Shown here: positions 24,101 through 33,616 of the stretch, piece by piece
Layout: every line of letters starts with the position of its first letter
Numbering within the stretch: the stretch's first letter is position 1
The notes under the pieces: generated by a model
What the model was told of the DNA's origin: nothing
The model's input: only the letters and a program-made list of their open reading frames with translations
The model's database searches: none
Program-made: the position numbers and the translations under genes
Assembly: GCF_000764205.1 (NCBI RefSeq)
Contig: NZ_JQDZ01000053.1
Location: forward strand, 1 to 64,000
Length of the DNA stretch: 64,000 bases
Direction of reading: 5' to 3'
Source of the DNA: Thalassotalea sp. ND16A
GTDB taxonomy: Bacteria; Pseudomonadota; Gammaproteobacteria; Enterobacterales; Alteromonadaceae

Positions 24101-27100
24101 CGCTTTAAACGCCTGTCTGTCTTCTGCTACTGGCTTATTGTCAATGCTAAGCACTGGCGTTAAGCGTGAGTCTAACTGAAAGCGTATCGCGGTATGGGTA
24201 CGAGATACGTACTGGCCATCGCTCAGGGATTGTATTCCCGGGGTCAAATCAACTTTCACTTTCGCGCTTTCCAGTACTTGCTGGCGACTTACCTGATAGC
24301 CATAAGCAGTACCAGTGGCAGAAGTTGAACTGGATTTGGATAACATTTCGCCACGATAAGTGTTGCTGGCATTGGGCTCACCAAATTGCACCTGGTTGCT
24401 TTTTGCCAATAATAACTTAGTGATTGAAATATCACTGCTGCCGGTTGTGTGAACCGTATTGCCATCATCACTGTTTAGCAGTTGATAACTCACCTGGGCC
24501 CGGGCAACACCGCTATAATCGATACTCTGCTCAAGCTCTGCGGTTGGCGTTAAGGTAAATGCCACCGTTTGCTGTTTCTCGTTCGTTAACGGCCAAATGA
24601 TGGTGTCATTATGACGGGTCTGTTGGCTGCTCTTTTGGCTATTGGACTGGCTATTGGACTGGCTGTTATCGGCGCTGCGCTGTTGTGGCGGAATTTGCTT
24701 ACCATTAACCCGGCCCGTGCCTGGCATAAGTTTCCAACCCACTGGCGGTTGGTAGGAGGCCATTACATTGTGCAGGTTACGGCGTGAGTTCGTATCAAGG
24801 TCCAAATTCACTGCCAATTCAACTTGCAGCTTTTTCGGGGCATACTGGCTGTCTGGATTGTGGCTGATAATGGCAATAATACGGCGGTTATCGGCATGCG
24901 CTTGTTCATCTTCGGCTAAGTTTATTGGCCGGGTTTCACCATAACCTTTGGTGGCAATTCGCGTTGGTGCTATAGCAAACTCTGCCGCCAACACCTTGGC
25001 AATAGCCGTGGCACGGCGATGCGATAACCTAAAGTTGTATTTTGACGAGCCTAACGTTGAAGTATGGCCGGTAATGGTGACGTTAGAGTCGGGATTAGCG
25101 ATTAAGTATTCGGCGAGTTTTTGTACTTCCGGGTAGTACTGCGCTTTCACTGTCGATTTGTCATGATCAAAGTTTACCTGCAACTCTACTTTCCAGGTTT
25201 GGCGTGTGCTGATGCTTTGCTCAATGCGCATTTGCCCAACCGCGGCAATTTTTTGGCGCAAGTGGAAGTTAGTGCGCCACAATGTGCCGCCCTGCACTTC
25301 GACAAATTCAGAGAACGCTGTGCCGGCCCGGCGGCTGCTCTGGGTACATTCCACCACTTCCAGGTGATCCGGCAGGCTGTCAACGTCGAGTTGTACTACG
25401 TGGCTTCCCGGTTTCACCCCTTCGATGTGCCATTGGCCGTTACTGTCGGTATTGACAAAGGTACCGTCTTCCATATAGATACGTACGCCTTGAACACCTG
25501 GGCGTTGCTCGATGGGCGAGTCTAAATCGGCGTTACAGTCATCCCAGATAACCCGGCCCATTAAAATCGATTTCGAGCTGAATAAGTCTTCCACTATGGT
25601 CAATGACGCTAATGCGCTGGCGTCACGGTGTTGCTGTGACAATAGCTCGGCAACATTGATTGCTTGCCCTAATGGCGTGGCCGCGGTGACTTGCGTTACG
25701 TATTTCACCGTTAAGCTGTCTTCAACATCCACCGCGTTAATGGCAATTTGCATGGTGCGGCCATCGTCGCTGATTTGTGGGTTGTCTACCACTTGCTCAT
25801 TAATGGTTAAGCTGTCTTTGACGTAGCGAAAACCAATGGGCAAGGTGTCAATGATGATGTCGGCATCACTAGGGCTTAATATCGACGGGTTACTGACTTC
25901 AACCGTAAACTGGACAAAATCGCCGAGTGCCGCAGAGGATTTGTTGCTGCGTTTGCTGATAAATGGGTCGGTGGCAATCGGGTCAATCGGTACGTCTATC
26001 TCTAGTGCCGGGCCAGGCACTACGGCAAACGTTTCAAAGCGAGAACCAAGCACCAGAGTGAGTTCGTCACCATTACTCAATTGTGCTAGTTCTTCATCGG
26101 TTTTACTGGTTGGCCCTGCCAGGTAGCCATCGGGAGTCTCAATTTGTAAACGGTAATTGCCCGCAGCGACCAACGGGAAGTAGTAAGCCCCCTGCCCCAA
26201 CTGGTAAATATTGCCAGCGCTATCTATTACCTCTTGACCGGACACGATGCTCGAAGGGTAAGCCGTAACGCCATCAGGGGAGAACACTTCGGCCGGCTGT
26301 TCGGTGTCGGCATTGATTAAAGTGATAGCAATGTCATTAATGCCCTCGCCGGTAGCCGAATTAAAAATAAACCCGAACGGGTCAATTAACGCCGCGGTCG
26401 CCGACACATCCGATTGATCGAAGCGGTCGGTATAGCTGGCTTCAATTCTGCTGTTCGGTAATACACTTAAACGGCCATCAATATCTTCGCTACTGCTATA
26501 GATAGAAGCAATATAACCAATGAACACCCCGGTATTGACGCCAGTTTCGGTGAGTATGAGCACCTCGGCATCGCTGCCCAGATCGGTAGAAATGGTAATA
26601 ATTATGGTTTCTTTAACCGCGTCATTGCGATTTTGATCTAAATCGGTAACCTTTATGAATATCGGATCGGCCGGCGCGTAACTGCTGGTTTCATTTAAGT
26701 TAAGCGTGGTTGGAAACACCAAGTCGTCATGGTCTATGGCTCTAGAGCCGGCTGGCACCGGCGAATTATCGTCAATATAAGGGCCAAGTTCGCCACCATT
26801 GCTTGAGTATTGCAACAGCTCAAGATCAAAGGCGGTGCTATTGTTGTTATCAACAGAGTTAAACTGATAAAACTCGATAATTGACGGGGTTTTGTTCGGG
26901 CTCTCGGTAAACACCACTTTAACCGTGGTTTCTGCCGTTAATTCACCGCCATTAAAGCTTAAAATCGCCTGATTGGTGACTTGCTCGCCATTTTGCGCAA
27001 GGCGATCAGCAGCGTTTGCCGGCAAAGCGCCTAATATAAGCATGAGCGAAAACATAGGCAAAAGCACGCTGGCATGCATGCTTTTGCCTATGTTCTGCTT

Positions 27101-27115
27101 TAAATTATTGTACAT
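21146..27115 (-). CDS. Giant outer-membrane protein with DUF11-like, OmpA and C-terminal barrel regions
   Basis: About 1,989 residues from the ATG at 27115, where a clear signal peptide begins (cut near L-P-A-N-A). The frame stays open 50 codons further upstream, but those starts lack a ribosome site. In order: an N-terminal strand shared with its neighbours (A-I-L-S-F-N-G-G), Ig/DUF11-like domains (to about 560), a carboxypeptidase-like or SdrD-like segment, an OmpA peptidoglycan-binding domain (about 630-750, with V-N-F-D-H-D-K-S and N-F-R-L-S-H-R-R-A), further Ig-like domains, and a long series of amphipathic strands to the end that read as a large outer-membrane barrel. It probably anchors or exports the four surface proteins encoded upstream. 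Substrate unknown. Confidence 0.75.
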   Translation of the reverse strand: MYNNLKQNIGKSMHASVLLPMFSLMLILGALPANAADRLAQNGEQVTNQAILSFNGGELTAETTVKVVFTESPNKTPSIIEFYQFNSVDNNNSTAFDLELLQYSSNGGELGPYIDDNSPVPAGSRAIDHDDLVFPTTLNLNETSSYAPADPIFIKVTDLDQNRNDAVKETIIITISTDLGSDAEVLILTETGVNTGVFIGYIASIYSSSEDIDGRLSVLPNSRIEASYTDRFDQSDVSATAALIDPFGFIFNSATGEGINDIAITLINADTEQPAEVFSPDGVTAYPSSIVSGQEVIDSAGNIYQLGQGAYYFPLVAAGNYRLQIETPDGYLAGPTSKTDEELAQLSNGDELTLVLGSRFETFAVVPGPALEIDVPIDPIATDPFISKRSNKSSAALGDFVQFTVEVSNPSILSPSDADIIIDTLPIGFRYVKDSLTINEQVVDNPQISDDGRTMQIAINAVDVEDSLTVKYVTQVTAATPLGQAINVAELLSQQHRDASALASLTIVEDLFSSKSILMGRVIWDDCNADLDSPIEQRPGVQGVRIYMEDGTFVNTDSNGQWHIEGVKPGSHVVQLDVDSLPDHLEVVECTQSSRRAGTAFSEFVEVQGGTLWRTNFHLRQKIAAVGQMRIEQSISTRQTWKVELQVNFDHDKSTVKAQYYPEVQKLAEYLIANPDSNVTITGHTSTLGSSKYNFRLSHRRATAIAKVLAAEFAIAPTRIATKGYGETRPINLAEDEQAHADNRRIIAIISHNPDSQYAPKKLQVELAVNLDLDTNSRRNLHNVMASYQPPVGWKLMPGTGRVNGKQIPPQQRSADNSQSNSQSNSQKSSQQTRHNDTIIWPLTNEKQQTVAFTLTPTAELEQSIDYSGVARAQVSYQLLNSDDGNTVHTTGSSDISITKLLLAKSNQVQFGEPNASNTYRGEMLSKSSSTSATGTAYGYQVSRQQVLESAKVKVDLTPGIQSLSDGQYVSRTHTAIRFQLDSRLTPVLSIDNKPVAEDRQAFKAVDSENGITSYNYIGVEIGEQGEHTVKLQGMGPFGNARFTEEITVIRTGEVQKVRLLASDGNFADGKTPVKIQLGLLDNQGNHIPAEVKLTLENSELSPYESEYDRAVLEKKTDQITMSPDGTVLFNPVAKAGMYNAEIIYDDKVSEKIKFYVKPHLRDWILVGFAEGTLGYNHLTGNQQALTANDFENDLYQDGQVKFYAKGKVKGDWLLTMAYDTTKREDEEILNQTITPGAYYTLYGDASTQEHDAASRKKLYLRIEKDQYYALFGDFNTGLSAAELTSYNRNLTGVKAEYNGEHYNVTMFAAETEQAFVRDEIQGEGVSGLYYLSNNDVLVNSETITIETRDRFQSQEIIEERQLSRFVDYNIDYVAGTLFFKQPIFSRDRENNPIYIVAEYETESDTGKDDLVAGGRVGIILPGFNGEAEAGEVGITHISEGDSGRSGTLTGVDVKYNLSEQVRISAEVASSDTDFEGEEHSGEAYIVEVEHQGEQLDGKVYVREQRANFGLGQQSESEEAMRKVGTQGRYNFTDEWELEVELFQQKDLATTRKRDVAETRIEYDEKDSNYYAGLRTAKDSGGASSQQEQKSDQIILGTRQNFFDNDLTLTTDFENTFSDDENQDYPTRIRVGADYDITDAITLNADQEFAQGDEGNEQMTLLGVTARPWTGMNIGSSLQQDQSENGDRVFANYGLFQTIELSPSWDVNFGLDRAQLLSDDSKAANTPANTQESPDDETDFNQDNINSEDFTAVSLGANYNQDAWGWDSLLEYRTSDMDDKWNLLSSTVHDLAEGIVLAGKVELMTLDSNIDDNNSLTSSISLAFAYRPIVSRWIVLDRLEIKYDEDETEFNRLKSRRLINNTNVNYLLDNDTQIALQYSFKYVLETIDEEEYDGFTDLIGTEIRHNLSPQWDFGVHANMLHSWDADIVDYSYGASIGYSPEKNVWVSVGFNIDGFEDDDFSGSEYTAKGAFLRFRIKADQETFKTLFGD

Positions 27116-27303
27116 GGTGTTAGTTATTCCGTTAACTGTGCCATTAAAAATTTGAGTTAAAATACCAATAAGTGTTACAGACTTTGTTGCACACAAAAGC
27201 GTTTCACCAGCATTAACGCCAGCAAACTTTTTCATTGTGGTTAACAAAATCTGTAACAACTTCATACCGTATCTAACGTATCGCGTTCAATTAGAGCTAA
27301 GCA

Positions 27304-28452
27304 CTAATTGATCGTTACCTGGTAAGTCACCACGGCAGTTTCGTTGGCAAGAATATCGCCATCGTTTACCGCATTGGTACTTTTTACCGGCATGGTGTTT
27401 ACCGACCAAGGTAAGTCACCGCTATAAGCTGCATCGTTTAATTCAATCGAGTCAGCAATATAAATGGTAAAGTTAGGAATTACGTCCATCACTTTTGCAC
27501 CGGTTACTATTGCCGCTGAATTATTCGATACGGTTATACGATAAGTTAGAGCATCGCCAGGGCTTGCTTCCATGAAAGTCACATAGGTGCTGTCAGCTGC
27601 CGACGATAATTTCACTTCTTTGCTAAATACCAAGGTTGAAGGTACGGTGACACTGATCACTATCTCATTGTTACCACCGTCTGATGTGGTGCTTTTTGCA
27701 TTCGCATCGGTGTCAGAGGTAACCGAGAAATTAATGGTATGTGCTGGATTTGCTGCACCACCATTCACCGTACCCGTGGTAACGGTTACTACAACATCTT
27801 TCACCTCACCAATCTGCACACCTGCCGGTACGTTGGTCAGATCAGAGCCAGTTACCGTTTGCAGGGTGATTAGCGCCGGAGATTCCGGAATGGTATTACC
27901 GTTACCGTCGGTAGTGGCAATCGTTCCGGCAGTTCGAGATATCACCCGGTAGGTACCTGGGTAAGTACCGTTGCCATCCGATAAACGTATAATGTCGTTA
28001 TCGTCAAACATATCCTGGGTAGCGGCTGGTATTTTCAACACATTATTGCTGTCCATTGGCGCACTCATAATACTGGCACCAAGCTCAACCGAGTTGCCGC
28101 CGGCAAAACTGATGGTAGGGGTATCTACGCCATCGTTTTGCAGGTTTTCTGTGGCTAAAGTATAAGTGTCCTTACCGTTGGCATTGGCGGCAAAGGTGTA
28201 GGTAAACTGCACATTTTGCCCGGCCTCAACCGTAGCCGTGGTGCTATTGACACTAATATCTATAGCCGCCGCAACCAGTTTGACTTTTACCGTGGCAGAG
28301 GCATAGGCCGAGCCACCGTTATAAGTCAGTTTTGCACTCGAATGTATGGTAGCCTGGGCACCGGTGCTGGCATAAGCGGTATCAACGAACAGTATGCCAA
28401 CAGCAATAATGGCACAAAGTTTCAGCCATTTATTTACTTTTAATAATCCCAT
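27304..28452 (-). CDS. Secreted DUF11-like surface protein
   Basis: A 382-residue protein with a signal peptide (cut after V-D-T-A-Y-A, about residue 28). The mature N-terminus (A-K-L-T-Y-N-G-G) matches that of the giant protein. The C-terminal part is a DUF11-like beta-sandwich (about 275-382: K-E-V-K-L-S, then G-D-A-L-T-Y-R-I-T-V-S-N-N-S) that ends exactly with its last strand (V-V-T-Y-Q-V-T-I-N). GGAG precedes the ATG. It is paralogous to the 433-residue protein upstream. No sortase or other anchoring signal, so it probably docks to a partner. Confidence 0.72.
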   Translation of the reverse strand: MGLLKVNKWLKLCAIIAVGILFVDTAYASTGAQATIHSSAKLTYNGGSAYASATVKVKLVAAAIDISVNSTTATVEAGQNVQFTYTFAANANGKDTYTLATENLQNDGVDTPTISFAGGNSVELGASIMSAPMDSNNVLKIPAATQDMFDDNDIIRLSDGNGTYPGTYRVISRTAGTIATTDGNGNTIPESPALITLQTVTGSDLTNVPAGVQIGEVKDVVVTVTTGTVNGGAANPAHTINFSVTSDTDANAKSTTSDGGNNEIVISVTVPSTLVFSKEVKLSSAADSTYVTFMEASPGDALTYRITVSNNSAAIVTGAKVMDVIPNFTIYIADSIELNDAAYSGDLPWSVNTMPVKSTNAVNDGDILANETAVVTYQVTIN

Positions 28453-28495
28453 GTTCTACTCCTTGTTATTGTTATTAACTTAAAATAGATTTGAA

Positions 28496-29797
28496 TTAGT
28501 CTACGGTTACAGAGTAAGTAATGGTTACCACGTCACTTCCCTTCATAACACCACCAGCTGAAGTCGTTGCACCATTGCCTAAATGGATTACAATCGTGTC
28601 ATCTGTGTAGTCTGAAGCGGTGCCATTATCATCATACTCACCTTCAACTTGTGTACCTGAAACAACATCAAGAGTGTTTGTTGCATCGGCATCTAAAGTA
28701 TCAGGTGTATTTGTATAATTTACAGCTAATGATAAAGGAACATATTTAGTGTAAAGAGGTAAAATATCTGTGACTGTCACCGCAGATGATTCTGCTAAAC
28801 CAGCTGTTACTGATACCGTTACTTTATAATCAAGGGTATTACCAGGAGACGCACCATCGGCTACAGTAATAGCGTAACTGGTATCTGGTTCCGTTGATAA
28901 TTTCACCAATTTGTCAACCGTTACGCTAGAAGCTTTATAGGTTAATGTTTGATCTGCACCTGTGCCAGTTAAGCCACCACCACTACCATCTCCAGCTTCA
29001 TCCGTTTCAACATTTAAATCTGCAGTTACTATGCCATCATCCGTATCATGTGAGTTAATGGCCGTTGTATCTAGACGTAAAAATTTACGCTCACCAATAA
29101 CGTCACCTACAGATAGCGTTGATAAATCAGCGGCACCACCACCTACGGTCCTTAATACCATGGTATCTTGTATCTCTGCAGTTAATACCTCAGTGCCTGC
29201 GTTATAACTTGGAGCATTGCCGACGACAAAGCTGACAACTTCAAATACAGTGGCTGTACCACTAACATAAACAACAACAGTATCATCATCAGCAAACCCT
29301 TCTAAAGTACCGCCAGGGAAAGTTAAGGTGTCTGTTGTATCATTTATGTCTACTATTACTGCACTACCTAGAGTCACTCCAGTAACCGGAGCAGCGGTAA
29401 CAGCATCGGTTGCGCTAGTCACTAAATGAAGACTTGACGATGCCGAATTAGCTTCAATGTTTATACCTTCAACTGGAGTTGAAGAGAGAAGATAGTCACT
29501 GGAGCCGTTAGCTTGTGCATCAATGGTGTAGATTGTTTGATAAAGGCCACTAAGAGACCCATCCGTTAATTCTGAAGGCGTTAAAATTGCAGCAGCATCA
29601 ACAAAGGCGACATCAACACTTACTACATCTGTCGCCGTTTTTGGTGTGCTACTATTAACGGAAGTATAGGTGACATCTACTTTGTTGAATATTGTCGTTT
29701 TAGCACTTGTGTTTGCAAATGCCTGGTTCACTCCTACAGTCATCGCAACTATTGCCGCGGCTGTAGTAAGTTTGGTTTTTAAGTTATTATTTTTCAT
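28496..29797 (-). CDS. Secreted DUF11-like surface protein, paralogue
   Basis: A 433-residue protein with a signal peptide (cut after N-Q-A-F-A, about residue 29) and a Thr/Asp/Val-rich mature part. The C-terminal domain (about 310-433) repeats the pattern of the 382-residue neighbour (V-K-L-S-T-E-P-D-T-S-Y-A-I-T-V-A, then T-V-T-D-I-L-P-L-Y-T-K-Y-V) and ends in V-V-T-I-T-Y-S-V-T-V-D. AGAGG stands before the ATG. The high acidic content suits surface exposure in seawater. Function likely structural or adhesive. Confidence 0.72.
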   Translation of the reverse strand: MKNNNLKTKLTTAAAIVAMTVGVNQAFANTSAKTTIFNKVDVTYTSVNSSTPKTATDVVSVDVAFVDAAAILTPSELTDGSLSGLYQTIYTIDAQANGSSDYLLSSTPVEGINIEANSASSSLHLVTSATDAVTAAPVTGVTLGSAVIVDINDTTDTLTFPGGTLEGFADDDTVVVYVSGTATVFEVVSFVVGNAPSYNAGTEVLTAEIQDTMVLRTVGGGAADLSTLSVGDVIGERKFLRLDTTAINSHDTDDGIVTADLNVETDEAGDGSGGGLTGTGADQTLTYKASSVTVDKLVKLSTEPDTSYAITVADGASPGNTLDYKVTVSVTAGLAESSAVTVTDILPLYTKYVPLSLAVNYTNTPDTLDADATNTLDVVSGTQVEGEYDDNGTASDYTDDTIVIHLGNGATTSAGGVMKGSDVVTITYSVTVD

Positions 29798-29904
29798 AAC
29801 CTTACCTCTCTGTTTAATTAAATTTCTGTTGTTTCTGTTAAATTTTTACTTTGCCTTTGATAACAATAAAGGCAGGTTAGCTAGTTTTGTTTTCGGCGAT
29901 GGTG

Positions 29905-30384
29905 TTATTGATTAACGACAACCTGAAAACTTACCTGACCAGTGCTAGTTGCTGGAATATCTTTAACAACCCAGCGCAATGCACTGATATCACTAGCTTG
30001 TGCAGATATTGTTTCTCCTCCTTTAATGGTTACCGTGGCAGAGTCAGCAGCTTGATACTCCGTATCGTTGCTCACTTTCACTAAAATTTGTGTGCCGTCT
30101 CCTGCGGCACTCCCTAAAACGTATGTGGTTCCTGGTGGAACCGGTGAATCGATGGCCACATTGGTGGCGATTTCATCACCGGAATTTTGATAAGACAAAG
30201 TGAAAAATAAGGTTTCACCGGCGGCAATTTCGGTTGCCGCAACGCGCTGGGTCGTTTGCTGTCCGTTTTGCTCAATTATCAGGTCTTTTTCTACGACTTG
30301 CTGAATCTCAACCTTAGGCGCAGCCATTAATACGCATGGCAACAAGGCCAGATTAAATGCGATCAGTTTTTTCAATATATTCAT
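29905..30384 (-). CDS. Small secreted DUF11-domain protein
   Basis: About 159 residues from the ATG at 30384, which has GGAG five bases upstream; a longer reading from 30453 would overlap the upstream gene. A signal peptide (cut after V-L-M-A) is followed by a single DUF11-like domain: G-E-T-L-F-F-T-L-S-Y-Q-N-S-G-D-E-I-A, then S-P-V-P-P-G-T-T-Y-V, ending V-S-F-Q-V-V-V-N-Q. It is the minimal unit of the domain found in its larger neighbours, and may be a cap or adaptor subunit. Confidence 0.75.
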   Translation of the reverse strand: MNILKKLIAFNLALLPCVLMAAPKVEIQQVVEKDLIIEQNGQQTTQRVAATEIAAGETLFFTLSYQNSGDEIATNVAIDSPVPPGTTYVLGSAAGDGTQILVKVSNDTEYQAADSATVTIKGGETISAQASDISALRWVVKDIPATSTGQVSFQVVVNQ

Positions 30385-30403
30385 TTTTACTCCTATTAAA
30401 TAA

Positions 30404-33400
30404 TTACTTAACCACGACCTGGTAAGTAAAAATAATGCTATCGCCGGCCACAAAAGAGCCGGTTAAATCAAGTTTAAAATTGGTAATATTTTCATCGATA
30501 TTGTTGTTAGTACCATCTTGAGTAATAACCACCGGATGGGTATAACTAATGCCATCATTGGCGGAATAACTTGGTTCAACATAAGTTAAGCCCGCGGCGG
30601 CGCAATCAAGACAAATGAGGCTATCGTCTAAGCTATTATTGCTATTAAAAATAAAAGCACTGTACGGGCTAATATTGTCACTGACACTGACGGTTTCGGC
30701 ATCACCCTCACTGTTATTTTCGATTAGAATTTGGTACTGCAATAAATCACCAATTTTTGCCTGCACAATTGGCGTACCCGGATTAGAAAACAGAAATACT
30801 TCTTTGGTAACGGTGAGTTCCGGGGGAATAATGACCGGGATGGTGGCAAATTCGATATCCCAAATTGTACCTTCACTACCTTCATTTGCTGTCACCTGTA
30901 TTTGCCAGTTTCCTTGGGGGTCGGCTAATAGCACATCGTATGAAAACTCAACCATGACTTGTGCTGCCGTTAAATCGATTACTGTGACGTTGTCTTTTTG
31001 CGCTTGTGAAAGCAGAGGTGTTTTTACTGCTGAGGCGCTATCGGTGAGGATAAAATCGACTGATGATATATCGAAGGTGCCAAATGGATCGCTAATGATA
31101 GCCCTACCATACATAGTATTTCCGGGTTCAATACTACTCGCGCTACTGCCGCTGGTGCTAGTTTGTCCGTCAACGTATGCCGTGCTGAAAAAATTAATTT
31201 GATCGACAGCAATCACCGTTGGGGTGTCAATTTGAACTTGTGATATTTGATTGCCATTAACATACGGGGTTAAATTAAAAGCGTAGTCAACGTCATTATT
31301 TTGTACCAGCAGCTTTAAGGTTTTATCCAGGGCAGGATCTAAAGTGTTGAAGTTAGTATCAACAACTAAAGAAAATTGCTCTAAGCCCGGGCTGCTGCTA
31401 ATCCATGTATTGCCTTGACTACCATCAAGATTCCATTGTGCAACGATATTATTATTGTCATCGAGCAAGGCAAAGCCCATATTTACATTACCGGTACGCC
31501 AATTTCCAGTACGGTCGAGATACAATTCTAAGTTCACCAGGTCTACGGTAAAGTCAGTCACCAAGTTAGGGTCTAAGGTCCACACATGGCAATAATTTGC
31601 CGCTAAGTTGGCTAAACAATTTGCACTGCCAGCATTTCTTGCAATGCTTATGGTGCCATTGTCACTGGTAGGCGGGTTGCGTGATAAATGTGGCCGCGTA
31701 GTGCTAGAGGCAGCATTGGTTGCCGTCGTATTATCGCCCCATAAATACAGCTGCTTTATTGTGGTTAACGGGGTTAACTGGATCACTGTGAAATTGCTGG
31801 TTACGACAACATCACTGGCCATATAGGCAGAACTTAGGGTAGCGGTATTGGTTATCACTGTGCCAGCGGACGTTGCGTCTAGTATATCAACCGTGTATTC
31901 AATGATAACTTCAGCTCCGGCTGGCACCGTAATATTACTGATATTAACCTGACTTGCAGTTGAGTTGTCCATTGCGCCTGCAGGTAACAAGGTAATGTTG
32001 AGATTCTCTAAATCAGCAACAATGTTGTCAACTATCGAAACACCGATAACATCATAACCGGCAGTTTCCGTTAAGGTAATGGTGTACTTTATTTGGTCAC
32101 CGGCTTCAGCAACACCAGCATTGGTATCGGTATAAAATTTTGTTGAAGTGGAGAGGTCGCCACTTAACAAGGTATAACTAAAGGTTTGACTGTTATTGCT
32201 GGTGACGTTGTCAAACTCGCCGCCAACAATTGGATAAGGGTCGTCAACGGTGCCCGGAATAGAGACATCGACAGAAAAATTAGTTGTTGCGCTTGCACTG
32301 ACCGAAACAGGGACATCAAAATAATCTTGACTGCCATTGGCATAGTTGACAGATTGCGTACATTCGATGGTACTAGGCGCAATAGTTAACGTACAACTCC
32401 AGCCATTGCTGCTAAATGTAGTTGCGCCATTTAAGGTTAAATCGGTTGGCAGCAATACCGTTGCGGTTAAATTACCCGCAGTAGCAAAAGGCCCGTGATT
32501 ATCGATAACGACTCTGATCTCGGCGCTTGTATCGCGAGACGAGATTGGATTTGCAGATACCCCTTGGATAACTTCCAAATCGGCAACATTTACGTTTAAA
32601 ATACTGAGCACTTCGGCACTTAACAGCACCATGTCTTCACCCGATTTATACACCGTTGTTACCTGCATAGCATCTGCGCTTACTAACGACGTAATGTCGT
32701 AAATATCTAGGTCTACTCCATATACATTGGTTTGCCAGGTAGTTGAAGACAAGGTTTCATCGGCAATGGTGGAATTGAACTGATTATTGTTTGGGTTAAT
32801 CGGGCTAAAGCTTAATGCTTGCCCTTCAAAGACTAAATTTTCATCGACATCGGTTCTGTTTTCATCACCTTCCCAGGTAATGTGTGCATGTTTGCCGCGA
32901 TTGACCCCAGCGCCAGGCAAATCAGCATTCGCCGGTACCCGGAAGTTTTTTGGCGTTAAGGTCAGTGATTCATTCCAGAATTCGTCAAAACCCTCAAATA
33001 CGTTGATCAGTCTTAACGGTTCATTTGGCTCTTCATAGATAACAATTAATGACCAGCCAGCCATCAATAAATAACCACATAAGCTTGGTGGTTGCTGTAT
33101 ATTTAAATCGGTTAAGGTGAACGAGTAGGAGCCACCATTGGCAACACCTATCATGCTTTGCACTAAGGCCGTAACGTCGGCTGCCCCCGAAAAATAAGGA
33201 TAATCATAATCTTTTATCACTTCGGTATACTGGCGATCAGCAGCTGCATTTACTTCAGAAGTTATCGAACTGCCCGAAAAGGTTATCGTATAGTCAGGTG
33301 TTACGCCGGATGATGCCCAGTAAAGATGGGCTTTGGCTACAGTTGCACCGGCCGGAATGCCATGCAGTTGCCCGGTGGCCGAAGTGGTAAGTCCACATTG

Positions 33401-33616
33401 AGTGGCAGATGTACGAAATGAGCCCGCCGTGCCGACAAAGTTACCATTGCCAGCCCAGCCAAGTTCGTCTCTTAATTCTACTTCAGTACCTGAAAAGGCA
33501 GGGAAAGAACATAGCGTAAACAATAGAAAAAAGGGTGCAAAAATTCTACAGCCAAAACGTGAACATTTTTGCAGTAAATTTAGTGTTATTTTTATTATTG
33601 CTAAATTTCTTTTCAA
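30404..33616 (-). CDS. Large secreted protein with several DUF11-like domains
   Basis: A 1,070-residue protein starting at a TTG (33616); an ATG just upstream is out of frame and stops at once. A signal peptide ends near F-P-A-F-S-G (residue 43). The N-terminal ~300 residues form a domain with Y-W-A-S-S-G and I-N-V-F-E-G-F-D-E-F-W. DUF11-like domains follow (around 340-440, 480-590 and 960-1070), and the protein ends on the strand I-I-F-T-Y-Q-V-V-V-K. It is the first gene of a five-gene set running to 21146, with 20-bp spacing to the next. Probable surface fibre, S-layer or adhesin component. Confidence 0.7.
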   Translation of the reverse strand: MKRNLAIIKITLNLLQKCSRFGCRIFAPFFLLFTLCSFPAFSGTEVELRDELGWAGNGNFVGTAGSFRTSATQCGLTTSATGQLHGIPAGATVAKAHLYWASSGVTPDYTITFSGSSITSEVNAAADRQYTEVIKDYDYPYFSGAADVTALVQSMIGVANGGSYSFTLTDLNIQQPPSLCGYLLMAGWSLIVIYEEPNEPLRLINVFEGFDEFWNESLTLTPKNFRVPANADLPGAGVNRGKHAHITWEGDENRTDVDENLVFEGQALSFSPINPNNNQFNSTIADETLSSTTWQTNVYGVDLDIYDITSLVSADAMQVTTVYKSGEDMVLLSAEVLSILNVNVADLEVIQGVSANPISSRDTSAEIRVVIDNHGPFATAGNLTATVLLPTDLTLNGATTFSSNGWSCTLTIAPSTIECTQSVNYANGSQDYFDVPVSVSASATTNFSVDVSIPGTVDDPYPIVGGEFDNVTSNNSQTFSYTLLSGDLSTSTKFYTDTNAGVAEAGDQIKYTITLTETAGYDVIGVSIVDNIVADLENLNITLLPAGAMDNSTASQVNISNITVPAGAEVIIEYTVDILDATSAGTVITNTATLSSAYMASDVVVTSNFTVIQLTPLTTIKQLYLWGDNTTATNAASSTTRPHLSRNPPTSDNGTISIARNAGSANCLANLAANYCHVWTLDPNLVTDFTVDLVNLELYLDRTGNWRTGNVNMGFALLDDNNNIVAQWNLDGSQGNTWISSSPGLEQFSLVVDTNFNTLDPALDKTLKLLVQNNDVDYAFNLTPYVNGNQISQVQIDTPTVIAVDQINFFSTAYVDGQTSTSGSSASSIEPGNTMYGRAIISDPFGTFDISSVDFILTDSASAVKTPLLSQAQKDNVTVIDLTAAQVMVEFSYDVLLADPQGNWQIQVTANEGSEGTIWDIEFATIPVIIPPELTVTKEVFLFSNPGTPIVQAKIGDLLQYQILIENNSEGDAETVSVSDNISPYSAFIFNSNNSLDDSLICLDCAAAGLTYVEPSYSANDGISYTHPVVITQDGTNNNIDENITNFKLDLTGSFVAGDSIIFTYQVVVK

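Noticed and set aside
30615-31202. Plus-strand open frame of 195 codons
   Set aside because: Antisense to the large DUF11 protein gene, which has a signal peptide and domain structure; no ribosome site.
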